From: Begonia masoniana | Taxonomy: Eukaryota; Streptophyta; Magnoliopsida; Cucurbitales; Begoniaceae | Assembly: GCA_022432975.1 (NCBI GenBank) | Contig: CM039512.1 | Span: 30,231,574-30,295,573, forward strand | Direction: 5' to 3' | DNA length: 64,000 nucleotides | Shown here: piece by piece, positions 22,539 through 33,663 of the stretch | How positions within the stretch are numbered: position 1 is the first letter of the stretch | Layout: the number at the start of each line of letters is the position of its first letter | Notes under the pieces: generated by a model | Told to the model about the DNA's origin: nothing | What the model saw: only the letters and a program-made list of their open reading frames with translations | Databases searched by the model: none | Position numbers and translations under genes: made by a program

Positions 22539-24344
22539 TGTAACGACCCCATTAGGGTCGAGACTGATTCTTAATTTTCATAAATCATTTACACTAAGTT
22601 TACCCTCTGTATTTTTTTTTAATATAACTCAAGGACAATGCCATATCTGACAAAACTGATCCCTTCAAAAACTCGGCTCCCTCATAAAACTATCGACACA
22701 GTCAGTCACAAAGTCGATCGACATGACTCAGACATCGGTTCCATAACGTGTTCGGGCAGAAGGAAAGTTCCCTCGGACCACTCGACTTCATCATTCGCGG
22801 GCTGCATGGATTTGCACACATCTACTGATAGGAACACATTCTCCGAATGTCACGTGCATTCCGCGTGATTCAGTATGTAACACCCAGAAATTTCCTATTA
22901 CGTGCGTAACCTAGGGTATGCTAAGTATGTGAATTAAGGTTTAGAAACAATGTAAAATAAATAAAAGGGTTGACAAGCCAAAAGAACGAAGGAGGAGATT
23001 TGCACATTTCATGGGTTGAAAAGTTAAAATATACATGAACCAATAAGAGACAAGTATAAAGTCAAAATGTGGTGAGAGGGAGAGTTAGATCACGTTGGAC
23101 TCCATGGAAAACAAAATGGAAGAAAAGTGGTTTGACCATTCAAACCAAAGGGTTTGAAAAGTCAAATGTTGTGCAAATCAACCAATAGGAATTTTACATG
23201 AAATAATTGAATGGAAAAAGTGGGAATGAAAAAGAAATCACGTTGGAAGACATAAGGGAAAGTAAAGTGGGGTGAGTTTGTAATTTTAAAAGGTTTGGAG
23301 GAGAAAATTTAAAAGAAAGAAAAGGGGAGGATTTAATGGCTTGAATTTCCTTTCTTTTCTCCCACCTTCTTCCTCACGGTTTTTCTCCCAAGCCCTCATC
23401 CTCCATAGCCGACTTCTCCTCTCCCCATTCTTCCATTTTCAAGGTGTTTTCAAGGTTAGTTTTAGTGGGTTTTTAGTTGTATACCATTAGATGTTAGTTT
23501 GTGGTGTTTTTATGGTAGTTTAGTGAGGTTTGGTTAGGGTTTGGAAAACCCTAACCATGGAATCCGAAAATTGGGTTCCAATGTTGGATTTCTTTCCTAT
23601 TTGGATCATTTAAGTGTTGAATGGATGATTTAGGTTGTTTGGGTGATTAAATTAAGGATTTGATGGAAGTTACACAAAAACCGGTTTAAGAACACTATAG
23701 GGCCGATTCTGTCTTTGGTATTTTCGGGCTGACCAAAGTGTTTTTTTGATTAATTTAGGCATTTCAATGGATAGTAGACGTGTAGAGGTTTCCGAGTTGG
23801 GGTGGCACGTCGAAATCCGTTGAAAAACGAGGGAGTTATGATCGTTTGAAGTTTGACGGTCAAATTGGGTACAAAATCGGGTTTTGTGGTTTTTGGTTTA
23901 ATTGTGGTGTAGTTTTGGTTAGTTTAGGTTTAGAAATTTCTTAGAGTTTATTGGTGACTTATCAATTTAAGTTTTCATCATTTTAGGTTGTTGAGCGGAT
24001 AATTGATCGCTAGAAGTGTGCAACTACAAATTCGAGCGGACAGGTAAGTAGTGGATGTTATTCTTTTGCCTTCGGGCCTACACCAGAGAACGGTAGGGTT
24101 TATTTGTTATTGCTTTTCTTCGTGTTACGTTGAATTAATTATGTTGCTTTGGGATTGCGTGGAGTTGCTTGTCTTGTTGGTTGATTGGTCTTGTGTTGCA
24201 TTGTTTGGCCGTGTGGTGTTATGTGGTCGTGTTGTGTTGTGTCATATTGTTGCGTTTAGTCGTCGTGTTGTGTTGTATTGTGTGGTGTGGTTTGGCCTTG
24301 CTGTTGTGTTGTCGTCGTGTGTGTGTGTGTGTGTGTGTGAAAAA

Positions 24345-25019
24345 TATGGCACTTCAGTGCACAACAAATATGGCACTTCGGTGCACGGCAAATTGGCACT
24401 TCGGTGCACGGCAAATATGGCACTTCGGTGCACGGCAAATTGGCACTTCGGTGCACGGCAAATTGGCACTTCGGTGCACGGCAAATTGGCACTTCGGTGC
24501 ACGGCAAATTGGCACTTCGGTGCACGGCAAATTGGCACTTCGGTGCACGGCAAATATGGCACTTCGGTGCACGGCAAATTGGCACTTCGGTGCACGGCAA
24601 ATTGGCACTTCGGTGCACGGCAAATTGGCACTTCGGTGCACGGCAAATTGGCACTTCGGTGCACGGCAAATTGGCACTTCGGTGCACGGCAAATTGGCAC
24701 TTCGGTGCACGGCAAATATGGCACTTCGGTGCACGGCAAATTGGCACTTCGGTGCACGGCAAATTGGCACTTCGGTGCACGGCAAATATGGCACTTCGGT
24801 GCACGGCAAATTGGCACTTCGGTGCACGGCAAATTGGCACTTCGGTGCACGGCAAATATGGCACTTCGGTGCACGGCAAATTGGCACTTCGGTGCACGGC
24901 AAATATGGCACTTCGGTGCACGGCAAATTGGCACTTCGGTGCACGGCAAATTGGCACTTCGGTGCACGGCAAATTGGCACTTCGGTGCACGGCAAATTGG
25001 CACTTCGGTGCACGGCAAA
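24345..25019 (+). repeat. 23/24-bp minisatellite, array 1 (about 29 units)
   Basis: Unit core GGCACTTCGGTGCACGGC, then AAAT or AAATAT. Each unit encodes GCAC-UUCG-GUGC. The first unit carries TTCA and CAAC variants. The array keeps several frames open, but there is no protein signature. Confidence 0.95.
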
Positions 25020-25288
25020 TATTGGTTGTCGGTGTTGTTTGTTTGTTGGTTATTGCTTTTCTTCGTGTTACGTTGAATTAATTATGTTGCTTTGGGATTG
25101 CGTGGAGTTGCTTGTCTTGTTGGTTGATTGGTCTTGTGTTGCATTGTTTGGCCGTGTGGTGTTATGTGGTCGTGTTGTGTTGTGTCATATTGTTGCGTTT
25201 AGTCGTCGTGTTGTGTTGTATTGTGTGGTGTGGTTTGGCCTTGCTGTTGTGTTGTCGTCGTGTGTGTGTGTGTGTGTGTGTGAAAAAT

Positions 25289-25523
25289 ATGGCACTTCAG
25301 TGCACAACAAATATGGCACTTCGGTGCACGGCAAATATGGCACTTCGGTGCACGGCAAATTGGCACTTCGGTGCACGGCAAATTGGCACTTCGGTGCACG
25401 GCAAATATGGCACTTCGGTGCACGGCAAATTGGCACTTCGGTGCACGGCAAATTGGCACTTCGGTGCACGGCAAATTGGCACTTCGGTGCACGGCAAATA
25501 TGGCACTTCGGTGCACGGCAAAT
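25289..25523 (+). repeat. 23/24-bp minisatellite, array 2 (about 10 units)
   Basis: Same unit as array 1, again starting with the TTCA variant. It sits in the second copy of the segmental duplication. Confidence 0.95.
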
Positions 25524-25761
25524 ATTGGTTGTCGGTGTTGTTTGTTTGTTGGTTATTGCTTGAGTATTGTGTGAGTGTGGTGTGCGTTGTGAATGTTTAT
25601 ATTCGTTCTTCATTACTTGCTAAGCTTAAGCTTACGTGTGTGTGTGTTCTGTGGTGTAGGTGACGACAGGAGTACAGATTAGAGCTACGAGGAAAGCTAG
25701 GATTGGGACGCAGTCGTTGATGTACGATGTATGCCGATGAGGGCAGTTGTCGGGGCGTCTC

Positions 25762-28523
25762 TGTGACGACCCCAAACCCGATCAGGGCCGCCACGGACTT
25801 GCCGTGACATAATCATTTCCTAAGCTCTCGTATTTTTCGCATAAACTTTTTCATTTTTTTACTTTAAACATAACCCAAAACCCTTAAACAAACTAACCCT
25901 AACGTAACCTTAACTTTAAACTCTCGTAACCACGTAAATTTTTCTTTTTATATCACTTATAACGTTTCGACTTCTAAACCATTAAATCGAAGTCTCGGAT
26001 TGTTGAAATCCCTTAAAATCACTCATTCCTCAATCATCAAAACAGTACACTAATCTAACCTACAATTTCGAACAAATTCAAGAAATCGAACTGCGTGGAT
26101 CGCTCTAAAAATCGAGCGTATCCTTACCTGTTTTAAAATAACTAAACAGTTCAAAACACCCAAACAGTTCCAGTATATTCTCCAAAATAAAGACTTCACA
26201 TTCTAAACAATCTACTACCACTACATATACATCAAAACTCAACCTTTCATACGTTTTTCTATCAATTCATCCGATCCACATACTTAAGCATTTTCATACT
26301 CTTACTCAAACAAAACTGAATCAAATCCTCAAACAAACATTAATAATAAAAGTAGAATTTCTTTAAAGCATCACCAAAACGAACACGTCACCAAAACATT
26401 CAAAGCGACTCAACTCCAAGCCTACATCCTATTTACGATTCCTAAACATCAAACTTCTCCACATATTCTAAAATCCCTCACGTTTTTAACATTAAAATAA
26501 GTTTACATCAATTACCCAAAATTGCTCGGAGCACAACCGTGGTCATCGAACCTTGCCAAAACACACCCCGTCGCCACGAGCACCATCCATCGACCGCCTA
26601 CTCTTTGTCATCGAGTTCACACCTGTCACCTACATCATTCAACATATACATTAAGCCTAAGGCTTAGTAAGGGGATGCACTATATGAATTTAAAACATTT
26701 TGCTTAACATATGTAGTTTCTACAGTTTCATCGTACATAATCATTTCGTTTCGTTTCGTCATTCATGTTCGTTTCGTTTCGTTTCATCATTCATAATCGT
26801 TTCGTTTCGTTTCATCATTCATATTCGTTTCGTTTCTATCATACATACATGTAATCCTCTACCAATGGAGGGCGGATTAGTTTCTCCATCTCTAGACGTT
26901 CCACATATAAATCTTTACCTGAAGGGTGAACCACTTCCTTCAGATATCATACATTTTCTAGACGTTCCACAATCTACATCTGAAGGGTGAACCACTTCCC
27001 TCAGACACTTTACATTTTCGTTTTACATCGTTGTCGTTTCTACGTTTAAATCGTGAAATCATATGCTAAAACATTTTCGTACATTTTCTAAAACATGATG
27101 CATGAGGGATCTATATACGACATATCATCAAAACATATCCTCAAACAATTCACAACATACATAGACATATACTATTCTCAACAGACTTCTCAAACAACTA
27201 ACATTCTAAGCTACCCGACTCATTAATCCCCACAATCAGAAAATCATCATCAAAATAGTAAAGCCTAACGTTGCCACGATGTAGGGCCTTAAGGGCCGGA
27301 AACCTAACATCCACTTACCTGGCGTCCTGGTTATGCCGAGCACCGTCCGTAAAGTCGTCTCCACCTAAAGCATTTCACAATTAAGAACATTAAAATCGAT
27401 CCTAATTAAACTAACTTCAAACTTAAACTAATCTCCTAATTAAGGAAATTCTTTCCTAAAACTTCCATTTTCTCATTCGGGCATAACTAAACTCTCATTT
27501 TTGTGAAAACATCTTAAACTACTATTTCTAGCCTAATCCAATTAAAACCTAATTAAATGGGCCACTAATTTGGGTTCGGTAAAAACCGACCTAAAACTCA
27601 AACGCGCGTAACTTTTGCGTCGGTTATCGGAATCGAACGATTCCAGCGGCCACGTACTCCTCTAATAACCTATTTTAATCTGCCAAAATGAATTTTAAAA
27701 CAAACGAACGGAGCTAGGTCAATTTGTCAAAAACCCGATTTTGCCCCTTTTACCTAAAATTTCACTTTTTCAATTTTTCATCAAAACTCTCTCAATTCCT
27801 CACTAATCTATCCTCCTAACATCCAATTAACATAAACTAACCTAAAATCGGAGTTCCAATTCAGCAAAACCCGAGTGCCCTAAATCGGGCTTCACTATTT
27901 TCAGCTCACATTGAGCTCAACACGGTCAATCAACAATAGCCGGCCTTAGAGTTGGCAAACCCACACCGGAAGTGACCGAAAACGGCCGGCGATCGGAGCT
28001 CAATCGAGCTCGCCACCGCCAGCCCCAAACCGAGCTGAAAAAGAGGGAGAAAACCGAGCCATACCGTCGGTTTAGTGCGCAAAAACGGTCGGAGCCTGCA
28101 AGTCGCCGTCATCTGGCCGGAAACCGCCGGCGTTCGTCGATCATCGCCGTTCTCCGCTCCTCGTCTCTCCCCTGTTCTCTCGGCGTCGCGAAGAACTGAA
28201 TGGCGTCGACGCCATTCAGTTATTTTATTTTTATAAAAACAATAATTATAATAATAATAATAATAATAATACTAATAACAATACTCCTATTAATTCCTAT
28301 TAACTCCTTTAATATACCATTTTATTCTTCCGTAAATTTCGTTAAATTTCGTTTTTAATTATGACCCGCGGCTTAATTTCACTGGAAGTGCCCGAATCTA
28401 AATTAATTAACCAATTAGGTTAACCAAAATTATTCACTTTTATTTTAAATTACTTAAAACAATTATTTTATTATTCTTTTACTTTCTCTCCAATTTTCCT
28501 TTTAAAAATTCCTGGGCGTTATA
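25762..28523 (-). mobile_element. Solo LTR S2 (S-like family), nested in S1
   Basis: A 2762-bp sequence starting TGTGACGACCCC and ending GGGCGTTATA, flanked by the exact TSD GTCTC (25757-25761 and 28524-28528). The terminal C to T change (TATA for TACA) is probably a point mutation. It contains TTTCGTTTCGTTTC-type repeats at 26745-26840 and a repeated GAAGGGTGAACCACTTCC at 26920-26999. Confidence 0.9.
26630..27365 (-). other. Predicted mini-exon and intron 2 in LTR S2
   Basis: Minus strand: acceptor CTTTAG|GTGG at 27365, mini-exon 27364-27319 (46 nt), intron 2 from 27318 (CCAG|GTAAGTGG) to 26630 (GATGTAG|GTGAC). Branch-like CTTACTAAG lies at 26671-26663. The hairpin GGCC-CTTAA-GGCC is at 27297-27285. 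The donor of intron 1 is uncertain. Confidence 0.55.
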
Positions 28524-29175
28524 GTCTCGACCATGGTCTTCGGAAAGATGTGGCTGGAACAGTATTTTGGGTCGTGTATAATTTACATTTATTTTGGTGG
28601 TTTGTAGAGTTTGTCTTTTGGTTGATGTTTTGTATAGCTAATTGTAATTGTTGTATATAGTCATAGGTCAGGGTGATATGTTACCCTATATTGGGGGATT
28701 TTCTTTATTTTGGTAGATAGCATTTCTCGACGATATGTTGGTTGTTGGAGATTTCGTAGGTTGGTTAGATAATTAGGAATATTCTGGACTGGTTGAGAAT
28801 TTATTCGTTTGCAGGTACCTAGCATTTTAGAGGCGCCATTTTCAGGCGTTACTTTGCCGAAATCTCGGAAGGACGCCGTGGTGCTTAAAGGTTAAGATTA
28901 AGGGAAATTACGAAGTCTAGACAGCTAGGTATTATATAAGTGGGCGTCGGGAGATTTAGCTTTAAATTCTTATGTGTCAATGTTATTTTAAATTAAGCTT
29001 TAACGTGGGATTGGTTAGCTAAGTAGCGCTCCGAGCCAGGGTGGGTTCGGGGGCGTTACACAGTAGACGTCGCCCAGTAGAAGGCATCATCCGATGGACA
29101 CGAGCGTTTCACGTTACTCATGGACATCGCCCGGTGGAAGGCATCATCCGATCACAAAATGACAAGACTTAATAC

Positions 29176-29545
29176 TCACTTCTTCCGATAGCGAAAACAT
29201 CTACATCTACCGGTTGACATGTGAATCACACGTGACATATTAAGCATCATCCGATAGAAGACCTCTACCGGTGAATAAGAAATTCCTAGCATCTGCCGAT
29301 AGTGATAATCAGCATCTACCGATTGACATGTACATCGCACGTGACATATAAGCATCATCCGATAGAAGACCTCTACCGGTTAATAAGAAATTCCTAGCAT
29401 CTGCCGATAGTGATAATCAGCATCTACCGATTGACATGTGCATCGCACGTGACATATAAGCATCATCCGATAGAAGACCTCTACCGGTTAATAAGAAATT
29501 CCTAGCATCTACCGATAGTGATAATCAGCATCTACCAGTGGCAAC
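29176..29545 (-). repeat. 108-bp tandem repeats with G-box motifs in the Gypsy-5 3' LTR
   Basis: Three units spaced 108-109 bp, marked by GTGACATAT at 29232, 29341 and 29449. The first has CACGTG-containing TCACACGTGACAT; the others have GCACGTGAC. Each also carries ATCTRCCGATAG and TCTACCGGT. A matching, slightly degraded block is in the 5' LTR at about 48535-48880. Confidence 0.85.
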
Positions 29546-29912
29546 ATCTACGAAACGAGACATCCTGACTTTCACAGACCTCAACTTGACTAAAATAAGA
29601 TTGCACAAGTATGAATCATAGACTCATCCAGAATACGTGTAGCGGAAGACTTAAATAGAACATAAATCATTCTATCTTCTCGTGATCATTCTTAAACTTA
29701 GAAATCCAGCCAAACAAATCCCAAAATCTATCGTGTTAAGAAAATCCCTTCCTACTTAATTTCAGTATGTATTATTCTTACTAACATCATGAGAGCAGAA
29801 ACCACGGGTCATTCTCGCCTTTCCAGCCACAATCTGTCACCCTGAACACCATCCAGCAACCAGTCTTAGACATCCTCACTGAATTTGGAATCCTCACTTG
29901 ATAGTTCTTCAC

Positions 29913-30836
29913 CTACATCATAAGGTTTAAACTATAATCATTTCTCATTAGTAAGGAGTGCAATATTAACATGTATACATGAATGCACAGTTGAAAAGAA
30001 CACATTTACATAATCATTTCTCATTACATTCTTGTTCATGTTCTTGTTCATCGTTTACATCATATTCTTGTTCATCATTTACATCATGTGGATTAAGGGA
30101 GGATTTGTCCCGAAAAGGGGGTTGACAGTGAAGGTGTACATAGTCCCTTGCGGGCCGTATTCATGGTCCTCCTTTTGGACAGTGACATATGCCAAACTGC
30201 CCCCAACCCTCTTTTAATCCTTGTTACATAAGTTTCATGTTCATATCTTGATCGTGAAGAAAAACATGCACTTAAAACATTTTCATATGTTCGAAAAGGA
30301 AAACGATCATGAAGCATGAGTATGAGTACTCTCATTTCATCAGACTAAAAGGACAGCTCATTCATTCATCAAAAGATCATACTATCAACTCTAGTATCAT
30401 AACCAAACAGACAATAGCACAGATAACCTTTAAACATTGTAAACATCATCTACCTAGTACCCTTGTGATGTAGGGCCTTAATGGCCAGGAATCTTACTCA
30501 CTCACTTACCTGGTTTCCTTAGCAAACTCGAGCACTTCTTCTCAGACTTCTTTACCTAAAATATTTCACATTACAGAGTTAAACAAAATCCTAAAATTTC
30601 TAACCAAAAGTAATCCTAGAATCTAACATCTATATTTCTAAATCTTCTTGGTCAAGCACCTTGAGTGCGTAGATTAAACTTCCTGAACCTAAAATATCCA
30701 GATTCAACTTAGTAACTAACCACAGATTACAAATGCCACTATTATTACTCGGCCAATGATGAATCCGAAACTACGAGTCTTAGCTGAAAACAGAGCTCTA
30801 AGTAACTAACCAACAACTATATTGTCTAAGTCTTAC
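29913..30836 (-). other. Predicted two-intron leader module, Gypsy-5 3' LTR
   Basis: Minus strand: intron 1 is 30836-30556 (CCAG|GTAAGACT ... TTTAG|GTAAAG), the mini-exon 30555-30510 (46 nt), intron 2 is 30509-29913 (CCAG|GTAAGTGA ... GATGTAG|GTGAAG). The hairpin GGCC-ATTAA-GGCC is at 30486-30474. A TATAAATA box is at 31011-31004, about 160 bp from the LTR start. Confidence 0.6.
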
Positions 30837-31171
30837 CTGGAGCGTGGATTATCGGGGTGGAGACTGAAGAATCGATTGTCGATGGAGGAGTAGCTGGCCG
30901 AGAGAGAGGGAGAGAGGAAGAGCTCTGGAGAAGAGGGAAATCGCCGAGAGAGGAAATGTCGGCTACAGTGGGGTTTAATGAGGTTTAAGGATTTTCCATT
31001 TCTTATTTATACTAATTAAAATTCATCTTAATTACAATTGTGCCACCCAACCTAGTTTCACACTACTTGGAATTCAATAAATCAGGCATTAATTTAAAAC
31101 AAAAAGGTTGATAAAAGGTGGCAGTTAAATCAGTTAAGAAAATCACCTGGCTGAAATTGTCGGGTGTTACA

Positions 31172-31184
31172 CCCACCCCTCCTT
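31172..31184 (-). promoter_or_regulatory. Polypurine tract of Gypsy-5
   Basis: The minus strand reads AAGGAGGGGTGGG directly before the 3' LTR. Confidence 0.85.
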
Positions 31185-32557
31185 AAACAAAATTTTCGTC
31201 CTCAAAAATTGATCAAGCAAAGAGCTCAGGATATTTGACCATCATGTCCTGTTGTCACTCCCATGTGGCTTCTTCAATGCCATGATTCGTCGACAAAACC
31301 TTCACTAATGGGATTTCTTTATTTCGTAGAGTCTTAACTGTAGATTCCATAATTAGAACAGGTTTCTCTTCATACATTAATGTTGGCTCAATTTCGATTT
31401 CCGTTGGCTTAACAACCTGTGTCGGATCACGTATGCATTTTCTTAGCATTGACACATGAAAGACATTATGAACTTTTTCCAGTGATAGAGGCAATTGCAA
31501 CCTATAAGCTGTACTGCCAATCCTTGCCAAGACAGGGAATGAATCAATAAATCGTGGATTAAGCTTTCCCTTCTTGCCAAATCTTAAAACTCCTTCAAAT
31601 GGTGAAACCTTTAAGAAGACCTCATCTCCGATAGCAAACTCAATATCCCTCCTTCTTTGGTCTGCATAGCTTTTCTGTCGGCTCTGTGCTGTCATCATTC
31701 TTTTCCTAATAATGGCGATCTTGTCTGACATCTGCTGCAAAATTTCGGGACCTAGGAGTTTTGCTTCGCCAACTTCATCCCAATATAAGGGTGATCTGCA
31801 TTTCCTGCCATACAGTGCTTCGTATGGTACCATGCCAATGGTGGACTGGTAACTATTATTGTAGGAGAATTCAACCAAGGGCAGGTATCGACTCCAAGAT
31901 GTCTGGAAATCTAGCACACACGCCCTCAACATGTCCTCGAGTGTTTGAATTGTCCGTTCAGACTAGCCATCTGTCTGAGGATGAAATGAAGTGCTGAAGG
32001 ATAACTTTGTACCAAGCGTGCCTTGAAGACTTTGCCAAAACCTTGATGTGAACCTGGGATCACAATCTGAAACAATGAATATCGGAATCCCATGCAATCT
32101 GATAATTTCCTGAACATAGAGATTAGCAAGCTGATCCATCGTGTATGTTGTCTTTACAGGTAGGAAGTGAGCTGATTTCGTCATCCTGTCAATTACAACC
32201 AAAATACTATCATGAGCTTTAGTTGTCTTAGGTAATCCAACAACAAAGTCCATGGCAATGTTTTCCCACTTCCAATCAGAAATCGGTAAGGGTTGAAGGG
32301 TACCGCCAGGACGTTGGTGTTCTGCCTTAACTTGTTGGTATACCAAACACGACTCTACATGCTTGGCAACATCCCTCTTCAGATTTGGCCACCAGTAAAG
32401 TAACTTCAAGTCTCGATACATCTTGGTGCTGCCAGGATGTACAGAAAAGGGAGACGAGTGCGCCTCGGCCAAAATCAACTTACGTAATTCCTCATCACTT
32501 GGAATATACCATCGATTCCTAAATCTCAAAATACCATCCTTGGAGAGACTGAACTCA
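31185..32557 (-). pseudogene. Gypsy-5 integrase with chromodomain-like tail (broken)
   Basis: Segments 32529-31963 and 31932-31255 hold the integrase: zinc-binding His pair, CLVY (the second Cys lost), MDFVVGLPKTT (first Asp), VSDCDPRF (second Asp) and SERTIQTLEDM (Glu). A TAG at 31961-31963, where Gln is usual, precedes the Glu. The C-terminus has GDEVFLKVSPF and FHVSMLRKCI, then RNKEIPLVKVL and HGIEEATWE, the chromodomain-type tail of Tekay-like chromoviruses. A TGA interrupts the tail at 31255. The N-terminal end is cut at 32557 by Gypsy-6. Confidence 0.87.
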
Positions 32558-32939
32558 GAAGATGTAATGACCCGGGAAGGATCGCCACGTAATTCATGAC
32601 TTTACTCACTCCTTTCACTCTTTTATATATTCTTTTTTTTTACTAAGCAGCGGAAATACTAATTCTGTAGTCACGTGTAGGACATGGACAATGAATAAGA
32701 CATTTGGATGGGGGATTTTTAAAAAAAGACATCTGCCGAACTCAACGACAAAACTTCACTCTCATCTGCCGATCACTAAACGACAAGGCAGGAGAGGGCT
32801 CACATCTACTGATAAACCAAAGCTACATCTTCCGGTTATCCCGTGCATTTCACGTGATTCATTAATCACCCATCGGTAGATGTAAGTTCTCACATTAACC
32901 GACAGTCACGTGTATCCCACACAATTCATTAAACGTTCG

Positions 32940-33320
32940 TCGGCAGATATACAACCGCATCTGCCGATGACGTCAGCCGGCAGATAATCAAACCGCGTCT
33001 GCCGATGTCGTCAGCAGGAGGGTATATAAACTACATCTGCCGATGACGTCAGTAGGAGGGTATATAAACTACATCTGCCGATGACGTCAGTAGGAGGATA
33101 AACAAACTGTATCTGCCGATGACGTCAGCAGGAAAAATATACAAACTACATCTACCGATGACTAGGCGACAGGGAAAAAGACTCCTACATCACCCGATAT
33201 AAACACACTGTATCTACCGACAGAAATCTCACTACTTCTACCGATAGCAAAAGAAATCCTGCGTCTACCGATAGAAAACACACCACTCCTACCGGTAGGA
33301 CTAAACAACATCTCCCAATA
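32940..33320 (-). repeat. Array of CATCTGCCGATGACGTCAG and related motifs
   Basis: Five copies of ATCTGCCGATGACGTCAG or close, then looser TCTACCGATAG and TCTACCGACAG copies. At 32959-32985 the arms ATCTGCCG and CGGCAGAT form a perfect 8-bp inverted repeat around TGACGTCA. The same block is in the 5' LTR at 42800-43120. Confidence 0.88.
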
Positions 33321-33663
33321 GACATGATCATAAGCAAGTCTCAAACTTTCCAGACTTAACATTTCTATAAACAGAAATCAATGATTCCCTCAGAGTACCT
33401 ATAGCGGAAGTCTTAAACAAAAGATATTCAATAAATTGTACCATCCTCAATTCAGTAACCAACCAGACAATTTCAAATCCCAGTACCATAACACAACTTC
33501 ATTCCATTTATACTTCTATATTAAAAATCATTACTAACGTTCATAGAGCATAAACCAGAGTTTCCATCACCATCCAGCCACAGACTTGCACCTTGAACAC
33601 CATCCAGCAGCCAGTCCTAAACATCCTCATTGATCTTGAAATCCTCACCTGAATGTTCTTCAC

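Larger units (their letters stand above)
24108..25552 (+). repeat. 943-bp segmental tandem duplication inside S1
   Basis: Copy 1 is 24108-25050; copy 2 is 25051-25552. The unique parts (GTTACGTTGAATTAATTATG, then GT-rich sequence and a (TG)n run) match closely. Copy 2 is shorter because its minisatellite has about 19 fewer units. Confidence 0.9.
23455..25659 (+). other. Predicted two-intron leader module in LTR S1
   Basis: Intron 1 about 23455-23986 (TTCAAG|GTTAGT, or an alternative at 23444, to CATTTTAG|GTTG). The mini-exon is 23987-24043 (57 nt). Intron 2 is 24044-25659 (GACAG|GTAAGTAG ... GGTGTAG|GTGACG), with branch-like CTTGCTAAG at 25617-25625. At 24068-24077 the usual GGCC hairpin is replaced by GCC-TTCG-GGC. 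The intron carries the UUCG-hairpin minisatellite. Confidence 0.58.
22876..29060 (+). mobile_element. Solo LTR S1 (family S), nested in the Gypsy-5 LTR
   Basis: Starts TGTAACACCC and ends GGGGGCGTTACA, flanked by the exact TSD CAGTA (22871-22875 and 29061-29065). Without S2 it is about 3.4 kb, long for a solo LTR because intron 2 contains a minisatellite that was tandemly duplicated. No internal coding region is seen, so I call it a solo LTR. Confidence 0.88.
22539..31171 (-). repeat. 3' LTR of Gypsy-5, split by S1
   Basis: LTR sequence 22539-22875 and 29061-31171, joined at the TSD CAGTA. Together they match the 5' LTR 48095-50497 from TGTAACGACCCC to GGGTGTTACA, with visible substitutions and one replaced segment near 29090-29150. 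Confidence 0.92.

Noticed and set aside
24345..25523. CRISPR array
   Set aside because: No unique spacers; the units are contiguous and the DNA is a plant LTR.
24051..25663. Long repetitive open frames on both strands (up to 464 codons)
   Set aside because: They are translations of the 23/24-bp minisatellite and flanking GT-rich DNA in several frames; no protein signature.
22876..29060. Complete LTR element instead of a solo LTR
   Set aside because: No second LTR copy, primer site or coding region is found between the TSDs once S2 is removed.
28520..29060. Separate gene after S2
   Set aside because: It is the right part of solo LTR S1, ending at its TSD; no open frame of note.
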